A stretch of 64,000 bases of DNA from CBDCMJ01 sp965218875 (GCA_965218875.1 CBDCMJ010000008.1:3746-67745), one strand, 5' to 3'; counted from the first letter of the stretch, positions 34,138 to 43,439 are shown. Notes: a model not told the origin generated them from the letters alone. Made by a program: numbers and translations.

Positions 34138-34758
34138 GTTCCTCTCCTCCTTTGGGGTATGGTGACTTAACCATAACGCGGGAGAGGTCCTCCCCGTTTG
34201 TGCAAATGCGTCCCTTCGGGAGGGGCCTTCGGGGGAGGAATGGGCTTCAGGCGAGTGCTGCCTCAGCGCCGGTGTCCGGCGCTCCTGGCGGAGGGTGTTT
34301 CTGCGGAGTGCCGGGGCATTCTGGTGGGTGAAGCGGGTGGGTTCGGCGGTGCGCCTGCGCTTCTGGTCAGATGTTGCTGGCCAGACTTTGCTGTGTAGAG
34401 GCTGGCGCCGGTTCTGGGGGGCCGGGTACTGGGATGGTTTTAGGCGGGATCCTGCCGGAAATCGCGGCCCGGGGGTAACCGGTTGGGGTTATGCCGGGGT
34501 TGGAATGGAGGAACGCTTCTGCGGGCGGGCCGCTTGGAGGACCCAGCTGTTGCGGGAGTCTGACTGCCGGAGAGGTGAGTTTCGGAGGGGCTTGGCCCGG
34601 CTCACGGATACGACGTGACGAAGATGGTCACTCCGTCCGCTTCCGCTTGGGCGGAAAGAATTCCTTCCGGAGGAGGCGGATTCGCCCTTTGCCGGGCCGG
34701 GACCATGCGGTCCGGAAATGCGCGGGCGTTCAGGGAGACCGGGGCATTCGGCAATGTT
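34138..34758. other. Intergenic region upstream of the FN3 gene
   Basis: About 620 bp without a supported gene. It should hold the minus-strand promoter of the FN3 gene. Composition is G-rich on the plus strand. No repeat or hairpin stood out. Confidence 0.4.
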
Positions 34759-35293
34759 TCAGGGCGTGGCCATCCGGTACCCCACCCGGGGCTCGGTGAA
34801 AATGTAGGTGGGACTCCGGGCGTCGTCGCCAAGCTTGCGCCGGAGGGTCTTGACGAAGGCCTGCAGAAGCTTGGGGTTCTCTGAGTATTCAAAGCCCCAG
34901 ACCCGCCTGAGCAGCCGCTCCTGGGTCAGCACCCGTCCGGCATTGTTCGAGAGCTCCTGGAGCAGCCGGTACTCGGTCGCGGTCAGCCTGACCGGACGGC
35001 CGGCCACCGTCACGTGGCGTTCGGCGTAGTTGATCGTCAGCTCCTCCAGGACGAAGGGTTCGGGCTGCTCGGCGGCCAGGGCGGCTGCATCGGCCTCAGT
35101 CTTGACCGTGTTGATCAGGTTGTCGACCAGGTGGTTCAGGAGGTCAACCTGCCGGTCGATTGCGTGGAAGAGCCGGCGGGCCTGGGCAGGGTCGGGTGAT
35201 GGCTATGGACCCCTTGATGGCGTCCAGCGGTGTCTGGAGGTGATATAGAACGGAAATGTCCACTTTTGTCTTCTTGCCTGGGGCTGTTGTCAT
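34759..35293 (-). pseudogene. Decayed kinase/regulator fusion: HisKA-like piece plus OmpR winged helix
   Basis: Two frames are needed. Frame A (from ATG 35293, MTTAPGKKTKVDISVLYHLQ) carries 'YHLQTPLDAIKGSIAI', a HisKA-like motif with one residue missing around the phospho-His. Frame B, entered by a shift at about 35190-35205 and blocked upstream by a stop, continues the dimerisation helix ('RRLFHAIDRQVDLLNHLVDN') and ends in a complete winged helix ('PVRLTATEYRLLQELSNNAG' to 'PTYIFTEPRVGYRM'). The winged helix is clearly related to that of the 24.4-26.8 kb kinase fusion. HATPase and REC domains are absent. It looks like a deletion derivative that later frameshifted; expression of a short winged-helix protein from an internal GTG cannot be excluded. 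Confidence 0.65.
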
Positions 35294-35432
35294 CCGGGCC
35301 CGCCGGGATGGTCCTGAAGTCAGGTTACCATCCGGCTGGGCCCGGAGACTTTGGAGAAAGTCGTGAAGCTGGGCATCCTGAGGATGGCTCAGGACGGCGG
35401 CATGCGGTGTTGTTTTGCTCTGGAAACAAAAA

Positions 35433-35465
35433 GGCGGGAAGCTCCAAAACAAGGGACTTCCCGCC
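35433..35465 (-). terminator. Intrinsic terminator after the small membrane-protein genes
   Basis: GGCGGGAAG (35433-35441) and CTTCCCGCC (35457-35465) form a 9-bp stem; on the minus strand the stem is followed by TTTTTGTTT, as expected for termination of transcripts from the genes at 35.6-36.2 kb. Confidence 0.8.
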
Positions 35466-35598
35466 GATGCTAGTTCCGGGTTTCCGAGGATCTCTTATCC
35501 GCTGGGTTCGTTCATCTCCTTTGGCGTGGATGTCTGGCCCGTCTGTCCGAGGGGGTTGTTGCCTTCCGTGCTTGCGGCTTCGGGTTTCCGGGCTGGCT

Positions 35599-35985
35599 TC
35601 ATGGTCGTTTCACCATCAGGTCCGGTGGTATCGCGATTATGGCTAGGACCATCAGTATGACGGTGAATATCATTGCCCACAGCATGCCGATCGTGTATCT
35701 GGCATGAACGAGTTTCCATGCTTCCCTCTCCTGGGTCGGCCTGTCGACTGATGGGAAGATTGCCCTCCCGCTCAGGAGCATAAGTACCATGTATTCCAGC
35801 CCGGTGCCCCCGGCGCATATCAGCTTGGCTATGTTGACCGCGAACACGGGGTTTGGGCGTCCTTCGTCCAGTCCGGAAATGATAAACGCCGCAGCCATGA
35901 CGGCGGTCGCTATCGTGACGGAGGTGAGGCAGATCTGGTTCCAGTGCCTCTCAGTTTCCGAGAGTGGTTCCTGTCCAGAATTCAT
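35599..35985 (-). CDS. Small polytopic membrane protein, unknown function
   Basis: 128 residues with about four hydrophobic helices: 'TSVTIATAVMAAAFIISGL', one around 'IAKLICAGGTGLEYMVLMLL', and 'MLWAMIFTVILMVLAIIAIP' at the C-terminus. No family is recognised. It starts immediately after the stop codon (TAG at 35989-35987) of the upstream two-helix protein, and an intrinsic terminator lies downstream at 35433-35465, so the two genes form a short operon. A paired small membrane-protein cassette is possible, for example a transporter or a signalling partner; nothing in the sequence decides it. Confidence 0.6.
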   Translation of the reverse strand: MNSGQEPLSETERHWNQICLTSVTIATAVMAAAFIISGLDEGRPNPVFAVNIAKLICAGGTGLEYMVLMLLSGRAIFPSVDRPTQEREAWKLVHARYTIGMLWAMIFTVILMVLAIIAIPPDLMVKRP

Positions 35986-35986
35986 G

Positions 35987-36247
35987 CTACCTCACCGTCC
36001 TCAGCATCATCGCGAGTGCTATGGGCATGCTTGTGAACATGACGACCGCGGTTATGGCCCAGATGAATACGAGGGTGGGTTGACTGTTCACCCAGGCCTC
36101 CACGGCCATGATGACGAACAGACTGGAAATCACCCCGCTCATGATTATGGCCATAATCATGACTCTACGGTGGGGCCTGAGGTTTTCCCAGAGAGTTCCC
36201 CGCGTTTCGTTCCCACTTTGCTCGGGTTCTCCCGTAACTGTGCTCAT
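35987..36247 (-). CDS. Small two-helix membrane protein
   Basis: 86 residues from ATG 36247 (MSTVTGEPEQSGNETRG), with GGAGC upstream; the frame is open 46 codons further but the extension is Pro/Arg-rich and lacks a good start site. A basic stretch ('LRPHRRVMIMA') precedes two hydrophobic helices, 'IMSGVISSLFVIMAVEAWV' and 'FIWAITAVVMFTSMPIALAM'. No family is recognised. Its stop abuts the start of the downstream four-helix protein, suggesting the two proteins act together in the membrane. Confidence 0.6.
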   Translation of the reverse strand: MSTVTGEPEQSGNETRGTLWENLRPHRRVMIMAIIMSGVISSLFVIMAVEAWVNSQPTLVFIWAITAVVMFTSMPIALAMMLRTVR

Positions 36248-36499
36248 CGTTGCTCCGTTTGGGGTCCTTCTTCTCTGGTTGATTTTATCATCGGCGGCGC
36301 TGGTTCCATTCCGGTCCGGCGGAGCCGGCTTCCTCGGGGGTGGTGGTATCTGTAGTCTAACCAAACTTGGCCATTGCGGGGGCATGCTGAGGATCTTGGG
36401 CTTATAGTGTCGGCAGAAGTCCCCAGGGTTTCCCGTTAGAAGACTCCGGCATCCTTGAGTTTCGGGAAATCGGTTCCTTTGTGTCGAGGGGTTTGTGGT

Positions 36500-37090
36500 T
36501 TAATCCGAATCGGATGTCAGGAGCAGTTGCCGGACGCGGGCGTTCACCGCCTTCCGACTGTTGAATGCTTCTGGAATGACTTGCTTAATCCTTTCGAACG
36601 TTTGGCGGTCCAATTTCCATACCTCGAGCACTTCGAAGGGATTTGCCGTTATGTCGTGTGTCCCACAGGCATATCCGTTTTGCACCGCGGCGGCATGGGG
36701 CTGTCCGTTGTCGGTGTTGCCGATAACGATGTGCGGTGCCTCGGCGTCGCATATGCATTGGTTGGTGCCGAGTTTACTGAAGCAGTGCGTGATCAGAAAG
36801 AGTCTACACGTGATCAGGTGAGTTCCAGCCATGGGGTTCTTGCTGTTGATGTCCTCGGGGACTCCAAGTTTATCGCTGTATTTTGAAAGGCTTTCGGCCA
36901 GCAGGGACAGCCTGCGCTGTGCTTCGGCATAGCATATGCCGGTGGTTATGGATGTGGCTATGACGACGCAGTCGCCTGTTGGTGTCGTCTGCCGCGCTTG
37001 GTGGTGGTCGTAGCCTCCGTTGGTGTTGTAGATGAACTCCAAGTTGGAGATGCAGTCTCGGGTTGGGTGCAGGGTATCCGAATTGCTCAT
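36500..37090 (-). CDS. C39-like cysteine-peptidase-fold protein
   Basis: 196 residues. Residues 39-60 read 'GDCVVIATSITTGICYAEAQ', matching the '(G/N)DCvvrAia.atg..Y.ea' pattern of small papain/C39-like proteins common in phages and mobile elements, which places a candidate catalytic Cys at 41. A candidate His lies in 'GQPHAAAVQNG' (His132), with an acidic residue (Asp) in 'GTHDITA' about ten residues later. No signal peptide or ATPase domain is present. The protein is unusually Cys-rich (about ten). Base composition is lower in G+C than neighbouring genes, suggesting transfer. Peptidase activity is inferred from the motif spacing only. Confidence 0.55.
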   Translation of the reverse strand: MSNSDTLHPTRDCISNLEFIYNTNGGYDHHQARQTTPTGDCVVIATSITTGICYAEAQRRLSLLAESLSKYSDKLGVPEDINSKNPMAGTHLITCRLFLITHCFSKLGTNQCICDAEAPHIVIGNTDNGQPHAAAVQNGYACGTHDITANPFEVLEVWKLDRQTFERIKQVIPEAFNSRKAVNARVRQLLLTSDSD

Positions 37091-37682
37091 AGGGGTGTCC
37101 CGCTATGCGCCAAAAGAGATTTTAATCCGATTTTTTGCAGATTCGTTTGTCCTATGTGTGAGCGCTGGTGTTGGTCCGAGCCAGAAGGTGTCTTCCGGGA
37201 TCATGCGGAACCTTTCCGCGACTGTGGGATGGTCCTGAAGTCAGGATACCACAGGATACCCTCCGGAAGGTTCCCGGGGTTTTTCACCTGGGGATCCGGG
37301 AGGGTTCGATGACCGGCCTCCTGGTGGAGTTGCTGTGGGGGACGGCGGGCCGGGGGGGGGTGACGAGGAACAGCCCCTGTATTTCGAGGCAGGGGCTGTC
37401 CGGCGGGAGGTTCTCCAGGGCGGCGGTGTGCCCCGTTTCAGGGGGTGGATGGTCTCAAGATCGGCTGATATGAGCAAGGGCCGGAAATGGTGTCCTGGGG
37501 GCGGCTGGGTCTGCCGTTAGTTGTTCGGTCTGCGCATAAGGCCGGGCCATCCCGCGGTCTTAGACCTCGGTGCCCAGTCTCCCTCGCTGGAGTTTCCCGG
37601 GTCTGGGAACTTCCTCGAAGCCCGGCGCTCGTGGTCCCCGTCGGGCTGGCTCATGCCGAAGGATGTTGACGTTCCCGGGCGG
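37091..37682. other. Intergenic region with a repeat and a hairpin
   Basis: About 590 bp without a supported gene. It holds a copy of GGGATGGTCCTGAAGTCAGG (about 37227-37246) also present near 35307, and a 10-bp stem ACAGCCCCTG (37370-37379) / CAGGGGCTGT (37390-37399), plausibly a terminator for the minus-strand gene at 37.7-38.8 kb. Confidence 0.5.
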
Positions 37683-38796
37683 TCACTGGATCCTTTCGCA
37701 GTAGGCGCCGGTGGGGTGGTCCACGAAATAGTATCCCGCCTCTTCGGCTTCACTCTGCCCGCTGCACCGGTGGTACCTCTCCCCGGTCTTTCCCAGGGGA
37801 TATCCCGCCCTGACTCGCCGGGCATCAACGGTCTCGGGGAGGAATATCGGCATTGTTGAGGGTTCGTACTTGGGGAGGTCCCACTCCCTCTCTTCCCCGT
37901 AGTCTGGCATGGCATCGGGGTCGAAGGGCACCCAGTACCCGTAGAAAACCTGGGGGTAGTAGAGGAGACATTCCATGGGGCCCGATGAGTTGTCGCTCAT
38001 GCCGGCGGCCGACACTATGCCCAGCCACTCCAGGTCCGCCCTGCTGTCCCATTCCCTACGGTAGTCGGCAATGAAGTTCTCGTCGGGAACCCGATCTCCA
38101 ATGTGGGCGTAGGGGTACCGGCTCTGCTCCTGGAGGATGATGCAAGGGGGTTTCTCGGATTCCAGAAGCTCCGTCCCCGCTCATATCCAGCCACTGGAGG
38201 ATCCTGACGTACTGGTTGGCGGTCTCGTACGCCAGGTCGTTGTCCTCCTCGTAGTTCGCCGCATCCGCCAGTTGGGAGTAACGGCCGGTGATGCGTTCAT
38301 CCAGCCGGCTCCGGCACTGGGTCTCAAAGCCGTGATTGCGGAGGTCGGCGTTCCCGGGTCCCAGGGGTTCGGCCCAGTAGTCTCGGCAGTAAATCCCTGG
38401 ATCCTTAGGCTGTAGGGACGGGATGTCGTCACCGCGGGCGTCGTCATCGTCGTAGAACCCAAGATGGTCGTAGGGGTGAAGCTTGGACCGCCACAGGATC
38501 CGGTCCAGGTCGTCCATGTTGTCCGGGTCCAGCAAGATCGGCGCGTTTTTGGTTCCAGTGGCGGTAGTCCTGGGTCCGGTGTACCTCATCATTCGTCGTG
38601 CGGTGCGGCAGGGCGTGAAGGAAGGAGCCTCGGCTGCACCGGACTCCTGAGTCCTCGTCGGGGAGACAGGCACTTGAGTCAGCGGGCGGCGGGATGGTTG
38701 GTCCGGGGGAGTCCTGTTGGAGGTGCCTGAGAATCGCGTCAGATTCCCGGAGAAGGGGCTGAAACCCTTTCCCGGTAGTTTTGTGTTGGTGCTCAT
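37683..38796 (-). pseudogene. Gene of unknown function interrupted by one frameshift (near 38175)
   Basis: Two frames join into one product of about 370 residues. The first part (from ATG 38796) contains 'DNMDDLDRILWRSKLHPYDH', 'YDDDDARGDDIPSL' and 'ANQYVRILQWLDMSG'. After CCCC at 38175-38178 (GGGG on the coding strand) the sense continues in another frame: 'TELLESEKPPCIILQEQSRY', 'DENFIADYRREWDSRADLEW' and a C-terminus ending 'YYFVDHPTGAYCERIQ'. One extra base in the G run explains it. No family is recognised; the protein is acidic, rich in Tyr/Trp and looks cytoplasmic. Genuine decay and a sequencing error are both possible. Confidence 0.55.
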
Positions 38797-39424
38797 TGGG
38801 AGTTTGACCCGGATTTGCCCCGGTTACGGGCCGGGACGAGGGGTCTGCGGTGGAGGCCAGAGGGGGTGTTGTTAGTCGAGACCCTTGGCTCCTACCTCCG
38901 CCATGTCCTGGGCGGGGGAAGCCCCTGGCTTTGCGGGCAGGCTTTGGCTCAGCCCTGATTTTGGGCCGAGTCGTTGATGCCGGGGCTGTCTATCCCGCGT
39001 GGATTCACTCGATGATTGCCCGGTCCTCCCCAGACTTGCAGCTGAATCTTGCGATCGCGGAGCGGGCCGTCCCTAGTCGGAACCGTCCGCCCCGGGAATT
39101 GTGGCCCGCCCGGCCCCTTCTCTTCTCCACCGGGGGCCGACCGGGGCATCATTCTCTCGGGAGTATGTGATCCCGAAGTAGGTGCGCTGTCCCACCGTGA
39201 ATGCTGCTACGAAGGTGCTCCGCGCTCAAGACTTCGTCGGCGTTGACAGCCGATGCTGATGTTCCGTTCCCCGTCAGCTGCGTGAAGCTGTTCTGTCTGC
39301 GGAGACGTCCGGTGCATGCCTTGGGTCAACTCCCCTGCTTCTCATCCATCAGTTCCCTCCATTCGGAGTTGGTTCTCCATCCTTGTGGCTTTTTTCCGTC
39401 GCCGTTCCTCCTCTTGGTGCTGCT
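38797..39424. other. Intergenic region preceding the restriction-modification island
   Basis: About 630 bp. No gene is supported. The G+C content falls towards 39.2-39.4 kb, where the AT-richer R-M island begins. No terminal repeat was recognised at this boundary. Confidence 0.4.
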
Positions 39425-41248
39425 TCATTCCCCTGGGTTTCGGAGGACGACTAGGGTCTCATAATAGTCGTCGAGTGAACGTGGACGGGCATTCATATTG
39501 GATTTATTGAGTTGAATGTCGTGAAGCGATTCGACTGCGAAGCCTGCATTCCGAGCTTCATCCGCCAGTAGTTCTGCGGAATGAACCACGAGCAGAGGTC
39601 GGCGAGTGGAAAACTCATAAAATGTGCTTTCCTTGCCACTAACGACTATGGCCATCCCTCCTGGTGACATCCTGCGCCGCATTTCCTCGAAACACAGACG
39701 CATATCGAGAAAATATTGAGCTGTGGGTCTTGCTTTAATCGACCGAAGTTCATCCGTTTGTAACCAGTTAACGATCATGCGCTCCCGGGCTGTCAGTTTG
39801 GTGAGGTCCGCGTTGTTGCTACTCATGGATCCCACTGAACCGTCGACCAGATCATCCACGGTTCGTGCGTCCTCTAGGCCAAGGGCGATAAGCGACGGCG
39901 CTCTGGCTTTTGCATAGCTCTCCCTTCCGCTCGATGCGGGTACATACGGCGGTGAGGTCACTAAGATGTCAAATGTGCCGGTCTCTTCTGGCATGAACCT
40001 AGCGTCACCCGTTAGCACCCGTGCTTCCGCGGGTCTCGTGTTGAGTTGGTCCCGCATCCACTCTGAAACTGCCGTGATGTTCGAGTATCGCTCCATGGAT
40101 TTGCAAAACATGTCAGTGATGCTGGCCTTGCTGAACGTGAGGGAGAATCTCCCGACCCCCGTGCCTAGGAATCGCATCTTGATCTTTCTCGCTATCGCAT
40201 CCGACATAGCAACGCGGAGGACCCTGGACATTTGTGGGTCTTCACAACTGTCGATAGCGGATCTAATCCGAGCGATTTCTTGGCCGAGCGCAACGGCTGT
40301 GCTGTCGCTCATCTTCCGATTCTTCATCAACCATCCAGGAAACGTTATCCTTGGTGGTGGCTCGTTTCCGCGGGTCATGGGATTGGTCAAGAATTCTTTG
40401 ATTCTTTCAACTTCAACGTTGACGGCTGCGCTACCTAGTCTTATTGATTCCAGCTTAGCTTTCGAGATCAGAACCGACAGTGGGTCGATGTCTACTCCTA
40501 CGCTGGGGATCCCCAGTGTGGAAGCTTCTAGCAGAGTCGTACCACTCCCGACGAAATTATCCATTACTCGATGTGGCCCGTCGGGCACGTTCCTCTCACA
40601 TATGTTGATGAGAGCGCGGGCGAGACGGGGGAAAAACTTCGCCTTGTAATAATGAATGTCATGCCCTGAGTGTGATGTTGTCGACTTCCGGCTCAGCGCA
40701 ACTTCAGCCAGTTTCGTATCGGGTCTTTGGTCGGTTGTGCCAGTCAAAGCACCTAGTAGTCTGCTGACTCTTCTCTTGGTGTCATCAGGGCTAGTCGAGT
40801 GCTTAACTGCGGCATCGCTTAGTTCGAGGAGAGCACAGTGGGGGACGGCTTGTATAGTTATCGTGTCCGGGCTGGCCGAATGTACCATTACGGGTCCGGC
40901 GCGATCCTCATAATCCATTAGGACGCGTTTAGCATGGTCCGTATTTTCCGTTAGGCAGTAGATATGTTGAATGAACGAGACTCGTCTTAGGAGGTCGAGC
41001 AACAGTTCCAAGGGCGCTTCGGTGATGAAGCCTTGTGCACCTTCCAACCGGGTGTGGACTCCGAGGCCACCTATACCTTGGATCGAAGCTAGCTGGGGGT
41101 GCATTTTCCCTAGGGCATCGAGGTTCGTGACCTTTTGCAGTTCGTCAGGAAGGAATGCGCGTAGCTCCATTTTGGCTAGTGTCGCATCGCCTTCCAGAAC
41201 GATGTTGCTCCTCAGTTTGAATACGTAGATTGCTGGCTGGGTGATCAT
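39425..41248 (-). CDS. Amino-type DNA methyltransferase (probable modification enzyme)
   Basis: 607 residues. AdoMet motif I is 'VMDNFVGSGTTLLEA' (about 228-242) preceded by 'HYYKAKFFPRLARALI', as in many N4-cytosine/N6-adenine methylases, and the catalytic motif IV is 'DILVTSPPYVPASSG' (TSPPY at 431-435). The order motif I then IV, with about 190 extra residues between and about 200 at the N-terminus, departs from simple beta-class enzymes. The N-terminal part ('LGVHTRLEGAQGFITEAPLE') is THUMP-like in feel, so an RNA methyltransferase is a weak alternative. The gene overlaps the upstream nuclease gene by 4 bp (ATGA). It is AT-richer than its surroundings, consistent with horizontal gain. Confidence 0.75.
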   Translation of the reverse strand: MITQPAIYVFKLRSNIVLEGDATLAKMELRAFLPDELQKVTNLDALGKMHPQLASIQGIGGLGVHTRLEGAQGFITEAPLELLLDLLRRVSFIQHIYCLTENTDHAKRVLMDYEDRAGPVMVHSASPDTITIQAVPHCALLELSDAAVKHSTSPDDTKRRVSRLLGALTGTTDQRPDTKLAEVALSRKSTTSHSGHDIHYYKAKFFPRLARALINICERNVPDGPHRVMDNFVGSGTTLLEASTLGIPSVGVDIDPLSVLISKAKLESIRLGSAAVNVEVERIKEFLTNPMTRGNEPPPRITFPGWLMKNRKMSDSTAVALGQEIARIRSAIDSCEDPQMSRVLRVAMSDAIARKIKMRFLGTGVGRFSLTFSKASITDMFCKSMERYSNITAVSEWMRDQLNTRPAEARVLTGDARFMPEETGTFDILVTSPPYVPASSGRESYAKARAPSLIALGLEDARTVDDLVDGSVGSMSSNNADLTKLTARERMIVNWLQTDELRSIKARPTAQYFLDMRLCFEEMRRRMSPGGMAIVVSGKESTFYEFSTRRPLLVVHSAELLADEARNAGFAVESLHDIQLNKSNMNARPRSLDDYYETLVVLRNPGE

Positions 41249-42522
41249 GTGGTGAACGTGCCTGTGAGGTTGGAGATGTTCTGCAAGTGCTTATCCCGGT
41301 AGATTGATCGAGTGAGAGTGATCACCGCGTCGTACAGGTTGAACATGCGGTCAGCTTGCAGAACTCCCGTTCCGGATTGGTTCGCGTCGTCCACGGTGAC
41401 GAAATATTTTTCTTTCGTCCAAATGACGTCTTGCATTTCGGAGAGGTACGCTTCGAATCCATGGAGGGCCATGAAGTTGGACATCAAGACAGAACGAATC
41501 ATGTTTCGAGGACATTTTTCCTTGTAGTTAGTGCCGAACTTAAGCACTTGGTAGGTTCCCTTTTTGATGTCGTCGCTTCGGTCAAGCCCGGGCGCATTCT
41601 TGGAATCATCTACTTGCCCACCACATCCGCAGGTTATCCAACGGCGGAAATCTTTGTCTTTCGTCGCCTGGGTTTTACCTTTTGAATATGACTCGAACAG
41701 TTGCTCCCAGGCCGCGATGATGTTTGCTATGTTTTCTTTATTTGTTACGAATTGGATAAGGGCGGGGTAGGGCCACCCCTTTTGGGATTTTTCCCCCAAA
41801 GGTATGTGCAGATCTAGGTGAGGAACGTACAAGAACAGATCCCCTGAAATGTCAGCCGTGGCGTTGGAGTGGTCGGGCTTATCTATCACCTCACCATTAC
41901 GCGACTCAGTCAAGGGTTTCGGAAGGATGATTTCGACGGGATATACCGACAAGGGCGACGATTTTGTCTCTATCAAAGCCATCACATCTTGATCGTAAAT
42001 GACCAGGTCTACGTCTCCCACCTGTGTTGTCGACTTGGCGATCCTGGCTCCAGGAGCGATCCTCTTCATCAACTCCGCAAAAATGAGCATGGTGGTATCG
42101 TTTGCAATGCGTCCGATCGGGTCGGATTTGGGTTTGTTGGCTGGCGTTCTCGGCCTGATCCCTCTCAAAACGCTACAGCGCGGACAGGTTTTCACGAAGG
42201 GAAAAAACAATGCCGGGCTTTCGGTTGAATCCACGCCGGAGCAATAGGTCCAACCTTCGTTGGCCAACATACGTTCGACGTATTTGGCTGATACAACGAA
42301 GTCGAACAGAGCTGACAGTGCTGTGTCAGGTGGAGATGGTTGATCTTGGTCGTCCGAAGTTTGGACGAGTTCCTTATAGGAGTTGAAGAAGGTGTGGATT
42401 AGTTCCGCGGCCCCGTCTTCAGGAGGCTCGATTAGGGTTCCCTCTAAGGCGATCATCTTACTTCGGATTTCGCAGTCGTTTTCGCAGTTCTTGCCGCAAG
42501 GCGGCCCTTCGTTTTGGAGCAT
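41245..42522 (-). CDS. PD-(D/E)XK nuclease, probable type II restriction endonuclease
   Basis: Start chosen at ATG 42522 (MLQNEGPPCGKNCENDC), five bases after GGAGG; the frame has another Met four codons upstream. About 425 residues. A nuclease core is suggested by 'STTQVGDVDLVIYDQD' followed by 'MALIETKSSPL', giving Asp-x(12-14)-Glu-x-Lys spacing as in PD-(D/E)XK enzymes. Metal-site-like Cys pairs occur near the N-terminus (CGKNCENDC), at 'TCPRCSVLRG' and at 'WITCGCGGQ', so zinc binding is plausible. Translational coupling to the methyltransferase supports a restriction-modification pair. No named restriction enzyme is recognised, and the target sequence is unknown. Confidence 0.7.
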   Translation of the reverse strand: MLQNEGPPCGKNCENDCEIRSKMIALEGTLIEPPEDGAAELIHTFFNSYKELVQTSDDQDQPSPPDTALSALFDFVVSAKYVERMLANEGWTYCSGVDSTESPALFFPFVKTCPRCSVLRGIRPRTPANKPKSDPIGRIANDTTMLIFAELMKRIAPGARIAKSTTQVGDVDLVIYDQDVMALIETKSSPLSVYPVEIILPKPLTESRNGEVIDKPDHSNATADISGDLFLYVPHLDLHIPLGEKSQKGWPYPALIQFVTNKENIANIIAAWEQLFESYSKGKTQATKDKDFRRWITCGCGGQVDDSKNAPGLDRSDDIKKGTYQVLKFGTNYKEKCPRNMIRSVLMSNFMALHGFEAYLSEMQDVIWTKEKYFVTVDDANQSGTGVLQADRMFNLYDAVITLTRSIYRDKHLQNISNLTGTFTT

Positions 42523-42557
42523 GTTACCCTCCATTGGGTGGGTGGTCGCATGCCATT

Positions 42558-43439
42558 TTATACCTTTTCCGTGCTCGGGGTGCCCGTTTCTTTGTCCTTC
42601 CGCTCAGCCTGCCACTTCCTCCGATCCACCCTATGCTTTTCGGCACAGGTTTCACAGCGGATCTGGGCCGGTATCGCGGGTTGGCGGCAGTCCCTGCAGA
42701 GGCCCAGTTCCTTGGCTTCTTGCCTCCTCTCCTGCTCCTGGCGGCGGTGAGAGGCCGCCCTGTCTGGGTTCTGGCGTCTACGCTGTTCGTACCCCTTACC
42801 ATCCTGCTGGACGGCATTCTCCTCAGCGGTGCTTCCCGGAGAATTCCGTGCTGCTGCTCCGCAGCGTTTGAGGGTATTCTTCGTGCGCCCGGTGGGCTTC
42901 TTTACTTTTTTGCTGGGGCTGGCTGATTTTTTGTTGGACTTGGGTCTTTTTCCTGAGGGGATGACGAGGGCACTTTCGAAGATGCGCTCTTTAGAGATCC
43001 CCGCTCCAACGGACTGACGCAGGCCAGGAACATTCCGGCCTGGCAGCTGGCCACCTTGCCCAGTCTCCCGGCCCAGTCTCCCGCAGCACTGACGGGCCAC
43101 TCCCGCCGACTTCCTGCCCTGCTTGGGGAAGTCGCTGCCGTCCAGCGCCCACACCGCCTCCGGGTGTCCCAACCTGGGCGATAAGCACTCCTGCAACCGG
43201 CCAATCACCGCGTCATCATCCCAGGGTGATGCAGCGGGAAACCGCTGCATCACCCTGGCTGACGCCGGAACCGTCTCCGACAGATTCTCGGCGTTGCGCC
43301 GCTCCCCGGACTGTGCCAGCAGGGCCTGGAGATAATGGCGGCTGTGGTCCCGCGCTTCCCTGCGGCCAAACAGCGGAGCGAAGTAAGCGTGAAAATCCTG
43401 AAAGGCCCCGTACACCTGCTCGAAAACCGCAGCATCCAC
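42558..43439 (-). CDS. Chimeric ORF: truncated IS701 transposase start fused in frame to a Cys-rich domain
   Basis: 293 residues. Residues 1-140 are the IS701-like transposase N-terminus ('VYGAFQDFHAYFAPLFGRRE', 'VWALDGSDFPKQGRKSAG'), including the 13-bp duplication that shifts its frame. After about 43010 the sequence is no longer IS-derived: a Lys/Ser-rich linker leads to 'EAKELGLCRDCRQPAIPAQI' and 'RCETCAEKHRVDRRKWQAER', a CxxC...CxxC zinc-ribbon-like domain resembling small hypothetical proteins of phages and bacteria. No independent start codon for the second part was found, so the fusion may be its only source of translation. It lies directly upstream of the nuclease gene on the same strand. 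Confidence 0.5.
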   Translation of the reverse strand: MDAAVFEQVYGAFQDFHAYFAPLFGRREARDHSRHYLQALLAQSGERRNAENLSETVPASARVMQRFPAASPWDDDAVIGRLQECLSPRLGHPEAVWALDGSDFPKQGRKSAGVARQCCGRLGRETGQGGQLPGRNVPGLRQSVGAGISKERIFESALVIPSGKRPKSNKKSASPSKKVKKPTGRTKNTLKRCGAAARNSPGSTAEENAVQQDGKGYEQRRRQNPDRAASHRRQEQERRQEAKELGLCRDCRQPAIPAQIRCETCAEKHRVDRRKWQAERKDKETGTPSTEKV

